A stretch of DNA of 64,000 nt from JAJXSS01 sp964547135 (GCA_964547135.1 CAZJMK010000001.1:62001-126000), one strand, 5' to 3'. Counted from the first letter of the stretch, positions 25,489-33,284 are shown. Program-made: numbers and translations. The notes: a model not told the origin generated them from the letters alone.

Positions 25489-26415
25489 ATGCGTACCTCC
25501 GATCAGGCAGCGGATGTGAACAATCAGCGCGCCAGGCGTGTGGCGATGGTCGCACTGCTGGCCGGCGTGGGCATCATGGGTTTGAAGCTTTTGGTGTTTT
25601 ACCTCACCGGCTCGGCGGCGGTGCTCACCGATGCCCTCGAATCGATCATCAACATCATCGCGGCGGGCATCATGTGGTACGCCCTCTGGCTGTCGGGCCA
25701 ACCGGCGGATCGTGAACACCCCTACGGCCACGGCAAGGTTGAATTCATGACCCTCGGCTTGGAAGGCGGCATGATTCTGGCAGCGGGGCTGATGATCGGG
25801 TTCGTGGCGGTGCGTCGCTTGATTGATCCGGTCGAACTGCAAAGCCTGGACCTTGGCATGGTGCTGCTGCTGCTGGTGAACGTACTCAGCGGATTGCTGG
25901 CTGGGTTTGTTTACCTGGCGGGTCGAAGGTTGCAAAGCCCGGTGCTGATCGCGGACGCAAAACATTTGCTGACCGATGTGGCTTCGACGCTGGGCGTGGT
26001 GGTTGGGCTGGTGCTGGTGCGGGTCACCGGTTGGCAGGCGATTGACCCGATATTGGCGCTGCTGTTGGCGGTGCTGATCATGTTCACCAGTTGGCGGCTG
26101 CTCACGGCCTCAGCCGACGGTTTGATGGACCGCATCGACCCGCACGATCAGGCGATGATTGAAGAAATACTCAACGATGAAATTCAACAGGGCCACATTC
26201 GCGGGTATCACAAGGTGCGACATCGGCACACCGGCCCGTTTCACTGGGTCGATATGCACCTGCAAGTCGATGGCAACATGAGCGTGCATGACAGCCACGC
26301 CCTGGCCAGCCGGATTGAATATCGTATTGAGCAGAAACTCGGACAGGCCAAGGCCACGGCCCACATCGAGCCGGGGGAAAACGATCGGCCTGATGATTGT
26401 TCCGCAAAGGTTTGA
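25489..26415 (+). CDS. cation diffusion facilitator family transporter
   Basis: 308 aa. Six hydrophobic segments fill residues 17-205; the zinc-site motifs DALESIIN (TM2) and HPYGHGKVE are present, as is HLLTDVASTLGV in TM5 (HxxxD). The C-terminal cytoplasmic domain contains HWVDMHLQVDGNMSVHDSHALASRIE. It exports divalent metal (Zn, Fe, Mn or Co) in exchange for protons at the inner membrane; which metal cannot be read. The start at 25489 is preferred over 25444, whose extra residues are hydrophobic and atypical. Confidence 0.87.
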   Translation: MRTSDQAADVNNQRARRVAMVALLAGVGIMGLKLLVFYLTGSAAVLTDALESIINIIAAGIMWYALWLSGQPADREHPYGHGKVEFMTLGLEGGMILAAGLMIGFVAVRRLIDPVELQSLDLGMVLLLLVNVLSGLLAGFVYLAGRRLQSPVLIADAKHLLTDVASTLGVVVGLVLVRVTGWQAIDPILALLLAVLIMFTSWRLLTASADGLMDRIDPHDQAMIEEILNDEIQQGHIRGYHKVRHRHTGPFHWVDMHLQVDGNMSVHDSHALASRIEYRIEQKLGQAKATAHIEPGENDRPDDCSAKV

Positions 26416-26433
26416 GAAGCGATCATTCGGAAA

Positions 26434-26697
26434 GAATTTGCCGCAGAGAACGCGGAGAACGCAGAGAAGAATAAAACCAAGATTTCAACGCCAGACGCCA
26501 AGTCAAGACAGACGCCAAGAGGTGACAAGCCACGATGACACGAATCGCTGGAAGAAGTAATGAAGCATGGATCATGTTCAAAACCGTTTATCTGACAACT
26601 TCTGCCAACTATTATGCTTCATTCATGATCATATCTTCTTGGCGGCTTGGCATCATTGCCTTAACTCTGCGTTCTCTGCGTTATCTGCGGCAAATTC
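26434..26697. repeat. nested inverted repeats (three levels)
   Basis: Outer arms 26434-26466 and 26665-26697 match at 31 of 33 positions (GAATTTGCCGCAGA... units of CAGAGAACG). The middle pair is made of GACGCCAAG-type units (about 26488-26522 with 26636-26662). The inner pair is ATGAAGCATGGATCATG (about 26560) with ATTATGCTTCATTCATGATC (about 26612). Confidence 0.8.
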
Positions 26698-26756
26698 TGG
26701 TTCGCTTTGGTGAACGGTGCAACGAATTGAACCGGTGCGTTCATTTTTGCGTATGT

Positions 26757-26785
26757 TTGAAAACTTGACGGGTTGAACTTATACT
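26757..26785 (+). promoter_or_regulatory. promoter of the DksA-like gene
   Basis: TTGAAA (26757-26762), 17 nt, TATACT (26780-26785). Start expected near 26792, leader about 107 nt. Confidence 0.65.
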
Positions 26786-26898
26786 GGATGTTCTGTACCC
26801 GTCTCCGCCTCGGGTTGATGCGAGCGACCTGTGCGGACTTCATTCATCGCGGCCTTTTCGGACTCTTTGGCCGCCCCTGGCAACATGAGGCAACCGCA

Positions 26899-27612
26899 GT
26901 GGCCAAGAAAACGACCACCCAATCGACCGGTAAGAAAAAAACGTCTGCGAAAACGCCCGCCCGTACCGCAGTGGTGAAAACTGCGCCCAAGGTCAAATCC
27001 AAATCGGGCAAGGTCGGCATCACCATCAAGCCCAAGAATGTACGCCCCAAGGCTGCGGCTACGGTGAAAAAGACCGGGGTGAAATCAGCCAAGTCGCCGG
27101 CACCGGTGCGCGTGCCTCGACCCGTCTCCGGCGGAACGCTTTACAGTGCTCAAAAGGCACAGATGCAGAAGGCAGCCGAGCATGATCATGTGGCCGTGGT
27201 GCTGACGGAGGCGGACCTGGTCAAATGCAAGTCCGGCCTGTCGAAAAAGGATTTGGATCACTACCTCGAACTGCTTTTGGAAAAGCGCGCCGAAATACTG
27301 GGCGATGTCGATTCGATTCAGCGCGATCAGAAAAGCAATCAGGGCGGCAACCTGTCCAACATGCCGCTGCACATGGCTGACATCGGCACGGAAAATTACG
27401 ATCAGGAATTCAACCTCAGCCTGGTTGAAAGCGAACGCAAGCTGCTTCAGGAAATCGTCGAAGCGATCATGCGCATCCGCAAGGGCTACTACGGCGTGTG
27501 CATGGAAACCGGCAAACCCATCGGCAAACCGCGCCTGGATGCTAAACCCTGGGCCAAGTATTGCATTGAAGTGGCACGCGATCGTGAACGACGTGGTGAA
27601 AAGGTGTTTTGA
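26899..27612 (+). CDS. DksA/TraR-type regulator with degenerate zinc finger
   Basis: 237 aa from the GTG at 26899 (TGAGGC 9 nt upstream; MAKKTTTQ is a natural N-terminus). Residues 1 to about 85 are a Lys/Thr/Ala/Pro-rich basic tail. About 105-195 is a helical pair (LSKKDLDHYLELLLEKRAEIL...DQEFNLSLVESERKLLQEIVEAIMRI). The C-terminal YYGVCMETGKPIGKPRLDAKPWAKYCIEVAR is the TraR/DksA zinc-finger fold, but only two of the four cysteines remain. It probably binds the RNA polymerase secondary channel, as DksA does; the basic tail may bind nucleic acid. lspA follows after a repeat. Confidence 0.8.
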   Translation: MAKKTTTQSTGKKKTSAKTPARTAVVKTAPKVKSKSGKVGITIKPKNVRPKAAATVKKTGVKSAKSPAPVRVPRPVSGGTLYSAQKAQMQKAAEHDHVAVVLTEADLVKCKSGLSKKDLDHYLELLLEKRAEILGDVDSIQRDQKSNQGGNLSNMPLHMADIGTENYDQEFNLSLVESERKLLQEIVEAIMRIRKGYYGVCMETGKPIGKPRLDAKPWAKYCIEVARDRERRGEKVF

Positions 27613-27662
27613 TCAACGCCTTGGGTGATGCTGTTAAATCACAATGACGCCGAGGGCTTGAT

Positions 27663-27811
27663 TGTGGCCCAGCCGCCCCCGGCTGGGTGAATCAAAGCCG
27701 CCGATGGTATCGGCGGTTATGCTCGTCCGTTTAGGGATTACAGGATTCGAGCTAGTCGGCGGATAACATTCGCCCTTTTTGAAACACACCGCCGAGGGCG
27801 GCGGTGCCACA
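27663..27811. repeat. modular multi-hairpin element, copy 2
   Basis: Closed by TGTGGC (27663-27668) and GCCACA (27806-27811). Inside: CCCAGCCGCCCCCGGCTGGG, CCGCCGATGGTATCGGCGG, GGCGGATAACATTCGCC, ACCGCCGAGGGCGGCGGT. Its last base is the A of the lspA start codon. Confidence 0.75.
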
Positions 27812-28464
27812 TGAAATCAATCGCGATGAATCGTGGCGCTACCACACCCAACGCAAACGTACCTTCAGCCCGATGGGCGTGGTCGCATCGACCGGCTCTG
27901 GTTGTTTTTATTTTGACGACGCTGGTCGTACTCGCAGCCGACCTGATTTTGAAATACTGGGCCTTTGCCAACGTGGCGGGCTTTCCGGTGGTTATCACGG
28001 AGCAAACCCTGCGCAACCCCGGTGCGTTTTGGCGCGATCATGCCCATGAACCGATTGTGCTGGTGCCCAAATTATTGTCGCTGCATTTGATGACCAACCT
28101 GGGTGCGGTGTTCGGGTTGGGGGCGGGCGGTCGCTGGTTTTTCATCATTGTGAGCATGGCAGCGGTCGTGGCCATTCCCTGGTTTTTTGCACGTACCGAG
28201 TCGCATCAGAAAGTGTTGCATTTGGCTTTGGCGCTCATCATGGCCGGGGCGATGGGCAACCTGTACGATCGCATCGTTTACGGCTGCGTCCGCGATATGC
28301 TCTGGCTGTTTCCCGACTGGGGATTTTGGCCCTGGATTTTCAACCTCGCCGATGCTTCGCTCATGGTCGGTGTCGCAACAGTGCTGCTGGTGACCTGGTT
28401 CACGCCCCCGGCTGGGTCAACCGCAGTGACATCACCTGTGAACAAGACCGCACCAAAGCATTGA
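27811..28464 (+). CDS. lspA: lipoprotein signal peptidase (signal peptidase II)
   Basis: 217 aa with four transmembrane helices. GNLYDRIVYGCVRDML carries the first catalytic Asp (153), and FNLADASL the second (181). It cleaves lipoprotein signal peptides before the lipid-modified Cys in the inner membrane. It is longer than E. coli LspA because of an N-terminal extension and an insert (PGAFWRDHAHEPIVLVPKL) before TM2. The ATG at 27811 or 27826 may be used; the first codons come from the end of a repeat element. The 3' end overlaps the convergent C26 gene by 65 nt. Confidence 0.9.
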   Translation: MKSIAMNRGATTPNANVPSARWAWSHRPALVVFILTTLVVLAADLILKYWAFANVAGFPVVITEQTLRNPGAFWRDHAHEPIVLVPKLLSLHLMTNLGAVFGLGAGGRWFFIIVSMAAVVAIPWFFARTESHQKVLHLALALIMAGAMGNLYDRIVYGCVRDMLWLFPDWGFWPWIFNLADASLMVGVATVLLVTWFTPPAGSTAVTSPVNKTAPKH

Positions 28465-29161
28465 ATAGTCCCTGGTTGCAGGGTTCATCGCCGCCGAGTT
28501 CGGGGTGCCATTGGGCGCCGAGGTAGAACAGCCGGGCGGGCGAGCCGATCATTTCGATGAGGTTGTCGTCGCTGCGTGCGATCACGGTCAGTGAACCGGG
28601 TTGCGACACGGCTTGATGGTGCGAGGACACCACCTGCAATTCAGGTGCGTGAAAGGTACCGAGCAGTTCACGGTGAGCTGGTGACAGCGACGACATCGCA
28701 CTGTTCACTTGTGAATCAAGGGCGATGGCATGACGATTTTTGCCACGGTGAATTTGTGCGGGTTGTTCGCCCAGCAGGTCGGGCAGGTGTTGGTGAAGGT
28801 CACCCCCGTGAAACAGGGCCATCATTTGCATGCCCAGACAGACGCCCAGTACGGGTTTGTCGGGTTGGTTTTCAAGGGCTTGCAGCAAGGCCCATTCGAA
28901 GGTTTGCCGGGTGCGGGCCATGACGGTGGCTTGCGGATGGGTGGGGCGACCCAGTAACTCCATGCACGGGTCATCACCGCCGGTGAGTAAAAAACCATCG
29001 CACAATGCAAGGTATTCATGCACCAGTTCGGGTTGCTGGGCGAGCATCATCGGCACACCACCAGCACTGACAATCGCATGGCTGTAACGCATCGGCGACT
29101 CATACAATGCCGGGTCACTGCGACGATTGTCCACGGTGATGCCGATGAGGGGCTTGGTCAT
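28400..29161 (-). CDS. class I glutamine amidotransferase-like hydrolase (peptidase C26)
   Basis: 253 aa. The family pattern is clear: KPLIGITVDNRR at the start, LLTGGDDPCMELLG, LGVCLGMQMMALFHGG with the nucleophile Cys 108, and QWHPELGGDEP with the catalytic His/Glu. It resembles gamma-glutamyl-gamma-aminobutyrate hydrolase (PuuD) and other cytosolic C26 enzymes that cut gamma-glutamyl bonds. The start at 29161 (MTKPLIGI) is the usual N-terminus. No polyamine genes lie nearby, so the substrate is open. Confidence 0.82.
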   Translation of the reverse strand: MTKPLIGITVDNRRSDPALYESPMRYSHAIVSAGGVPMMLAQQPELVHEYLALCDGFLLTGGDDPCMELLGRPTHPQATVMARTRQTFEWALLQALENQPDKPVLGVCLGMQMMALFHGGDLHQHLPDLLGEQPAQIHRGKNRHAIALDSQVNSAMSSLSPAHRELLGTFHAPELQVVSSHHQAVSQPGSLTVIARSDDNLIEMIGSPARLFYLGAQWHPELGGDEPCNQGLFNALVRSCSQVMSLRLTQPGA

Positions 29162-29227
29162 GATTGGATTGTAATGCATCACCCTTCATGTCTGCGTGAA
29201 GTTTGGGGTGATATGTGCAACAACAAT

Positions 29228-29303
29228 TGACGCCGAGGGCTTCAGCCCCGGATTGATTGCATCAGGCAGGTGCAACCATCCGGCCCTAAAGGGCACGGCG
29301 TCA
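29228..29303. repeat. cloverleaf-like repeat, copy A
   Basis: 76 nt. Closing stem TGACGCCG/CGGCGTCA; arm 1 GGGCTTCAGCCC; middle arm CCGGAT...TTGCA...TGCAA...ATCCGG; arm 2 GCCCTAAAGGGC. Followed at 29325-29352 by a half of the CCCAGCCGAGGGCGGCTGGG module. Confidence 0.8.
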
Positions 29304-29458
29304 AGCATGTCGAAGCAATTTCACCCAGCCGAGGGCGGCTGGGCTACATCAGAAACGACAAATCGTGGCGCTAACTCGGACGATCAACGCCCATTTTTCA
29401 TCAGCGCAGGCTTTGGTAAACTCGAATGATTCAGATTGATTGCAAGGTTGCATGTGCC

Positions 29459-30289
29459 ATGACAAATGTGAATCGGCAACTTTCAATATTCACCCACTTC
29501 ATGCGGTTCATGCGCGGGTGCATGTTATGCGGGGTGTGCCTACTCATCACTGCTTGTGCCTCCACCAGTCAACCGCCTGCTGATTTACAACCGGTGTATC
29601 AGGCTTACCATGCGGGCAATCATGAACAGGCTTACGCCCTGGCACGGCAACTGGCGGCCACGGGGGGCGAAAAGGTGGCACTGGAAGCGGCCTACATGGC
29701 GGGCATGTCAGCCTATCAACTGGGGCGACCGCAACAGGCGGAGTATTACCTGAGTTACGCTGCCCGCAGTGATAACAAAGAGTTGGCTGCGGACGCCAAG
29801 GCAGGTTTGGGGTTGGTGTATCTGCAACAGGGGCGTGCCCAGGCTGCCGAATCAACGCTGCGACTTGCGGCTGACAAACTCACCGGACAGGACCGTGCCA
29901 ACGCTTATTTTTACGCAGGTCTGGCGCAGCAACGGCAGGGGTTGTGGAATCAGGCCCGGGCTTCGTTCACCCAGGCACGAGCCTTGAGCAACGACCCCGC
30001 ATTCCGTGAGCAGTGCAATCAGCAATTGGCGTTCACCGGGTTCACTTTGCAAACCGGGGCTTACAGCAACCTGCAGAACGCACAGCGACAGGCTCGGCAA
30101 CTGGCCAATCAAACGCAAAAAGCATGGTTGGATCAGCCGCGCATTGTGACTGCCACCGGCGGCGATGGACGACGGTTGTACCTGGTGCAGGTCGGCCAGT
30201 TTTCGACCTATGCAAGCGCCTTGTCCGCTCGGCAGCGCTTGGGCAGCAGTTCAGCCATCATCACGCCGATGGGGGCAACGGGTCGGTGA
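29459..30289 (+). CDS. lipoprotein with TPR-like repeats and SPOR domain
   Basis: 276 aa. A lipoprotein signal ends in LLITAC (the Cys lies about residue 33 of this start; an internal ATG at 29501 would give a shorter signal). Residues about 45-195 are TPR-like pairs (QPVYQAYHAGNHEQAYALARQL, AEYYLSYAARSDNKELAADAKAGLGLVYLQQGRAQAAESTL). The C-terminal 75 residues are a SPOR domain (FTLQTGAYSNLQNAQRQARQL...RLYLVQVGQFSTYASALSARQRL), which binds denuded peptidoglycan at septa. Probably an outer-membrane or periplasmic envelope protein linked to cell division or wall remodelling. Confidence 0.78.
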   Translation: MTNVNRQLSIFTHFMRFMRGCMLCGVCLLITACASTSQPPADLQPVYQAYHAGNHEQAYALARQLAATGGEKVALEAAYMAGMSAYQLGRPQQAEYYLSYAARSDNKELAADAKAGLGLVYLQQGRAQAAESTLRLAADKLTGQDRANAYFYAGLAQQRQGLWNQARASFTQARALSNDPAFREQCNQQLAFTGFTLQTGAYSNLQNAQRQARQLANQTQKAWLDQPRIVTATGGDGRRLYLVQVGQFSTYASALSARQRLGSSSAIITPMGATGR

Positions 30290-30305
30290 TGGCGTGCCAC
30301 TGTTT

Positions 30306-30452
30306 GAACCCCCTCTCCCTCCGGGAGAGGGTGGCGAGGTCGCTTTGGCGACCGAGCCGGGTGAGGGCGCGATGTGGGAAAATGAGTAGATCAAAGGTTA
30401 TGCGAACAAAGACACGCCCTCACCCCTGCCCTCTCCCGAGGGGAGAGGGGGC
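30306..30452. repeat. two CCCTCTCCC hairpins in tandem
   Basis: CCCTCTCCCTCCGGGAGAGGG (30310-30331) with a GGCGAGGTCGCTTTGGCGACCGAGCC follow-on, and CCCTCACCCC...CCCTCTCCCGAGGGGAGAGGG (30418-30450) in the other orientation. Confidence 0.7.
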
Positions 30453-30510
30453 GGATCAAGGCTCGCCCAACATCCAAGGCAGCGCATGAACAGCCGACCT
30501 ATCATTGGCC

Positions 30511-30738
30511 ATGCAATGCAATATCGACAGCAAGGGTAAAGCGGTGCGATTGATCAGTGGGCTGATATGCACACTGGCGGGGCTGGTGTTGTTGGGGCTG
30601 GGTTGGTGGGGGGTTGAGCCGTTTTGGGTTTTGATCGGCGTGGGGGTGGGTACGCTGGCCGGCGGAGCGTTTCAGATTTATGAGGGTTGGACGGGCTGGT
30701 GTGCTTTGCGGGCCATGGGTTGGAAGACGCCGATGTGA
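30511..30738 (+). CDS. small two-helix membrane protein (YgaP/DUF2892-like)
   Basis: 75 aa. MQCNIDSKGKAVRLISGLICTLAGLVLLGLGWW...WVLIGVGVGTLAGGAFQIYEGWTGWCALRAMG matches the DUF2892 pattern: a short N-terminal segment, two transmembrane helices, a GWC motif and a closing amphipathic stretch. In this family the segment often anchors rhodanese-like proteins; here it stands alone. The start is the ATG at 30511 (the frame opens with a TTG at 30505). TATCAT lies 5 nt upstream. Confidence 0.7.
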   Translation: MQCNIDSKGKAVRLISGLICTLAGLVLLGLGWWGVEPFWVLIGVGVGTLAGGAFQIYEGWTGWCALRAMGWKTPM

Positions 30739-30762
30739 ATGCAGTGGTCAAATCAAGCACGA

Positions 30763-30838
30763 TGACGCCGAGGGCTTTAGCCCCGGATTGATTGCATCAG
30801 GTAAGCGCAACCATCCGGCCCTGAAGGGCACGGCATCA
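30763..30838. repeat. cloverleaf-like repeat, copy B
   Basis: 76 nt, same length and fold as copy A at 29228: TGACGCCG...CGGCATCA closing stem, GGGCTTTAGCCC, TTGC...GCAA inner arm, GCCCTGAAGGGC. A GACGCGAAGCGTCCGCGC hairpin follows at 30846. Confidence 0.8.
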
Positions 30839-30936
30839 AGTAAGCCGACGCGAAGCGTCCGCGCTAAACATGTCATATCACGCTGCCACTTCTTTCCGCT
30901 ACCATACGCTTCACGATCATGGAGCGACCCGCGGGC

Positions 30937-32145
30937 ATGAATAAAACCCTGTCACTTTTATTACGCATCACCATCGCAGTGCTGGGCCTGGCGTACATCG
31001 TCTGGGTCATCGACTGGGTCGATCACGTCGAGCTTGCGCCCGGTCAATATCAGACCGACGACGGCCAATCCGTCACCCTCGACAAGGCCCGTGCCTTGAC
31101 CGTGATATCAGGCGACTTTGATCCGCGCGCGGTGACCGAATCGTTGGTCGTGTCGATGGGGCCACCCTTGGCGCAATTGGGCGGACGATTGACCATCACG
31201 CCTGACATGCTCACCGAACCTGGTCATCGCTTCAAACTACGACCGGGCATCATTACCACGCTGCGTCATGCCGACCTGTCGCTGCTTTTCATCGGCTGGG
31301 TTCTCATCGCGCCAATTTACCCGATCACTGCCTTCCGCTGGTGGATGTTGCTCAAAGCCCGCGGGTTGATCGTGCAACCCTTTCACACGTTTCGGCTGTG
31401 CATGGTCGGCTGCTTTTTCAACTACTGCATGCCCGGGTCCACCGGGGGCGATGTGATCAAAGCCTATTACGCCGCCAAGAACAGCGACCGTCGTGCCGAT
31501 GCGGTGATGACCGTGGTGATCGACCGCATCGTCGGGTTGCTGGGCCTGTTTTTACTGGCGGGCATTGCAGGCTTATTCATTCAACATGACCCGAGTGTGC
31601 GCAAGGTCACGTGGTTTGTGTGGGCGGTGGCGGGCATGGTGGTGGTTGTGTCTGCTTTGTATTTTTCACGTCACCTGCGTCAGGCCACGGGGCTGGATTG
31701 GCTGCTGACGAAATTGCTGCCCAAGGACAGTTTGCTTGCGAAGATTGACGCGGCGGCAGCGGCTTATTCCGAACACAAGGGCATCGTGGCGTTGTCGATT
31801 TTACTGAGTCTGCCGGTGCACCTGCTGATCGCGGTGTCGGCTTCGCTGGCGGGGTGGGCGCTGGGCATGGAAACATCATTGACGACACTGTTGGCTGTGG
31901 TGCCGATGATTTTTCTGGTGATGAGCATTCCGATTTCGCCGCAGGGCGTGGGCACGGCTGAGTTTGTCGCCTTGAAGCTGCTGGTTCACCCGCCCCTGGC
32001 CGGCGCCAATCAGGTGATTGTGATGTTGATGGTGGCCCGGTTGTATCAACTGGTGTATTCGCTTTCCGGCGCGGGCTTTTTGCTCAAGGGCGACATTCAC
32101 CTGCGCCCGGAAATGGAAGCGACGACGACGGAGAAAAGTGGTTAG
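30937..32145 (+). CDS. UPF0104 / lysylphosphatidylglycerol synthase TM-region family protein
   Basis: 402 aa integral membrane protein with eight to nine helices. Signature stretches: MLLKARGLIVQPFHTFRLCMVGCFFNYCMPGSTGGDVIKAYYAAK, VMTVVIDRIVGLLGLFLLAGIAG, and near the end PISPQGVGTAEFVALKLL. This is the AglD/UPF0104 branch of the GT39-like flippase domain, with no aminoacyl-transferase domain. An extra soluble segment (about 45-105: DDGQSVTLDKARALTVISG...LTEPGHRFKLRPG) sits between TM1 and TM2. A role in lipid translocation is inferred from the family. An ATG at 30919 is an alternative start. Confidence 0.75.
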   Translation: MNKTLSLLLRITIAVLGLAYIVWVIDWVDHVELAPGQYQTDDGQSVTLDKARALTVISGDFDPRAVTESLVVSMGPPLAQLGGRLTITPDMLTEPGHRFKLRPGIITTLRHADLSLLFIGWVLIAPIYPITAFRWWMLLKARGLIVQPFHTFRLCMVGCFFNYCMPGSTGGDVIKAYYAAKNSDRRADAVMTVVIDRIVGLLGLFLLAGIAGLFIQHDPSVRKVTWFVWAVAGMVVVVSALYFSRHLRQATGLDWLLTKLLPKDSLLAKIDAAAAAYSEHKGIVALSILLSLPVHLLIAVSASLAGWALGMETSLTTLLAVVPMIFLVMSIPISPQGVGTAEFVALKLLVHPPLAGANQVIVMLMVARLYQLVYSLSGAGFLLKGDIHLRPEMEATTTEKSG

Positions 32146-32160
32146 TGCAAACGGTACTCA

Positions 32161-32243
32161 TGACGCCGTGCCCACCGGGGGCAGGGCCGGATGGTTTGGT
32201 TCTTCATTCAAAAAAATAACCGGGGCTGAAGCCCTCGGCGTCA
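32161..32243. repeat. cloverleaf-like repeat, copy C (reverse orientation)
   Basis: TGACGCCGTGCCC...CCGGGGCTGAAGCCCTCGGCGTCA. Same modules as copy A read from the other strand, between two convergent genes. Confidence 0.75.
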
Positions 32244-32272
32244 CAAGGGCGCTGTTGAAACAATCTTTTTGA

Positions 32273-32761
32273 TTAACTGCGATACACCGCAGGCAGGCCG
32301 ACTTGTTGTAATAGTTCGTCTTCGCGCTGGTGCATCAACTGATGTTCGGTGGGTGACAGGTCGTCGTAGCCAAGCATGTGCAATAACCCGTGCAGGCAGT
32401 AAAGCAAAAGTTCAAGGCGCGGTTCGTGTTTGCGTTTTTGGGCCTGACGCAGAGCCACGTCGTAACAAACCACCAGGTCGGCACACAACGGTTCATCACT
32501 GCGGCTGCGCAGATCAAATGAAAGCACATCGGTGGTGCTGCGTTTTTTCATATGACGATAATGCCAGCGACGCATCGCGGCATCATTCACGATCAGTATG
32601 TTGAGTTCACCGCTGTTGACCCCGGCCAATTGTGCCAGTCGATGCAATTGTTGTTTCAACCAGCGTTGCGCTGATTTTGTGACCCCAGCGTGTTCACACA
32701 TCACGGTGATATGCAGTTGGCTGCGGGTCTTTGTTTGCTTACGTGTTGGACGTGTTGACAT
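32273..32761 (-). CDS. ybeY: endoribonuclease YbeY
   Basis: 162 aa from the ATG at 32761; the longer frame upstream reads through a dispersed repeat. YbeY matures 16S rRNA 3' ends and takes part in ribosome quality control. The zinc motif here is HGLLHMLGYDD, where the usual third histidine (GYDH) is Asp; the following EHQLMHQREDELL matches the family. RWHYRHMKKRSTTDVLSFDL corresponds to the conserved N-x-x-Y-R-x-K-x-x-x-TDVLSFP region. Next upstream on the same strand is the rsbW-like gene, about 100 nt away. Confidence 0.88.
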   Translation of the reverse strand: MSTRPTRKQTKTRSQLHITVMCEHAGVTKSAQRWLKQQLHRLAQLAGVNSGELNILIVNDAAMRRWHYRHMKKRSTTDVLSFDLRSRSDEPLCADLVVCYDVALRQAQKRKHEPRLELLLYCLHGLLHMLGYDDLSPTEHQLMHQREDELLQQVGLPAVYRS

Positions 32762-32772
32762 GCGGGCAGCAT

Positions 32773-32832
32773 ACCATCCGGCCCTGAAAGGCTCGGCGTC
32801 AAACGCCGACGCATAGCGTCCGCGCTGAACAT
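32773..32832. repeat. half cloverleaf plus GCCGACGC hairpin
   Basis: ATCCGGCCCTGAAAGGCTCGGCGTCA followed by CGCCGACGCATAGCGTCCGCGCTGAAC. It separates ybeY from the rsbW-like gene. Confidence 0.6.
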
Positions 32833-32861
32833 TTGAAATCACTTGACCACTTCAACACAGG

Positions 32862-33284
32862 CTACGCCAGTTTGCTGTCACGGTGGCGGATCATGGTCAC
32901 GGCGTTGCCCTGCTGGTTGAAGCTGACTTCGTCCATGTAGGCTTTCATGAGCATGACGCCGCGTCCGCAGGGTCGGGTGAGGTTTTCCTCGAGCGTGGGG
33001 TCGGGTACTTCTTCGGGGTGGAAGCCGGGGCCTTGATCGCAGATGGTGATGACCAGTTTTCGTGGATCGACCTGGTAATCGATGCCGACGGTTTTGTCCG
33101 GGTCGTGGCGGTTGCCGTGACGGATGGCGTTGGAAATGGCTTCCTCCAGCGCCAGGCGGACGGCGAACTGGGCCTTTTCCGTGTAGCCGTGCTGCATCAT
33201 GTCGGCAATGATGGCTTCGATCACGCCGGTGATGCGGTTGAGCTGACTGGGGATGACGATGTTGTGTGAATGGGGCTGACCCAT
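32862..33284 (-). CDS. RsbW-type anti-sigma factor / serine kinase
   Basis: 140 aa GHKL ATPase. The N box LALEEAISNAIRHGNRHDP is at about 58-76, the G1 box ICDQGPGFHPEEVPD at about 95-109, and the G2 region RPCGRGVMLMKAYMDEVSF at about 115-133. It would bind a sigma factor and phosphorylate the partner STAS protein encoded just upstream. ATG at 33284 with a GGGGAGGGG stretch 13 nt before it. It lies 77 nt downstream of the RsbV-like gene in the same direction. No sigma factor gene is in the window. Confidence 0.85.
   Translation of the reverse strand: MGQPHSHNIVIPSQLNRITGVIEAIIADMMQHGYTEKAQFAVRLALEEAISNAIRHGNRHDPDKTVGIDYQVDPRKLVITICDQGPGFHPEEVPDPTLEENLTRPCGRGVMLMKAYMDEVSFNQQGNAVTMIRHRDSKLA

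Larger units (their letters stand above)
26416..26898. other. intergenic region with nested inverted repeats and a promoter
   Basis: 483 bases without a supported gene. 26434-26697 is a three-level nest of inverted repeats, 26757-26785 a strong promoter, and 26792-26898 the probable leader of the DksA-like gene. A TTG/ATG extension of that gene into this leader looks non-coding. Confidence 0.65.

Noticed and set aside
26773..26898. Upstream extension of the DksA-like gene
   Set aside because: The extension has no Shine-Dalgarno and reads from the promoter region; the GTG at 26899 has GAGG at good distance.
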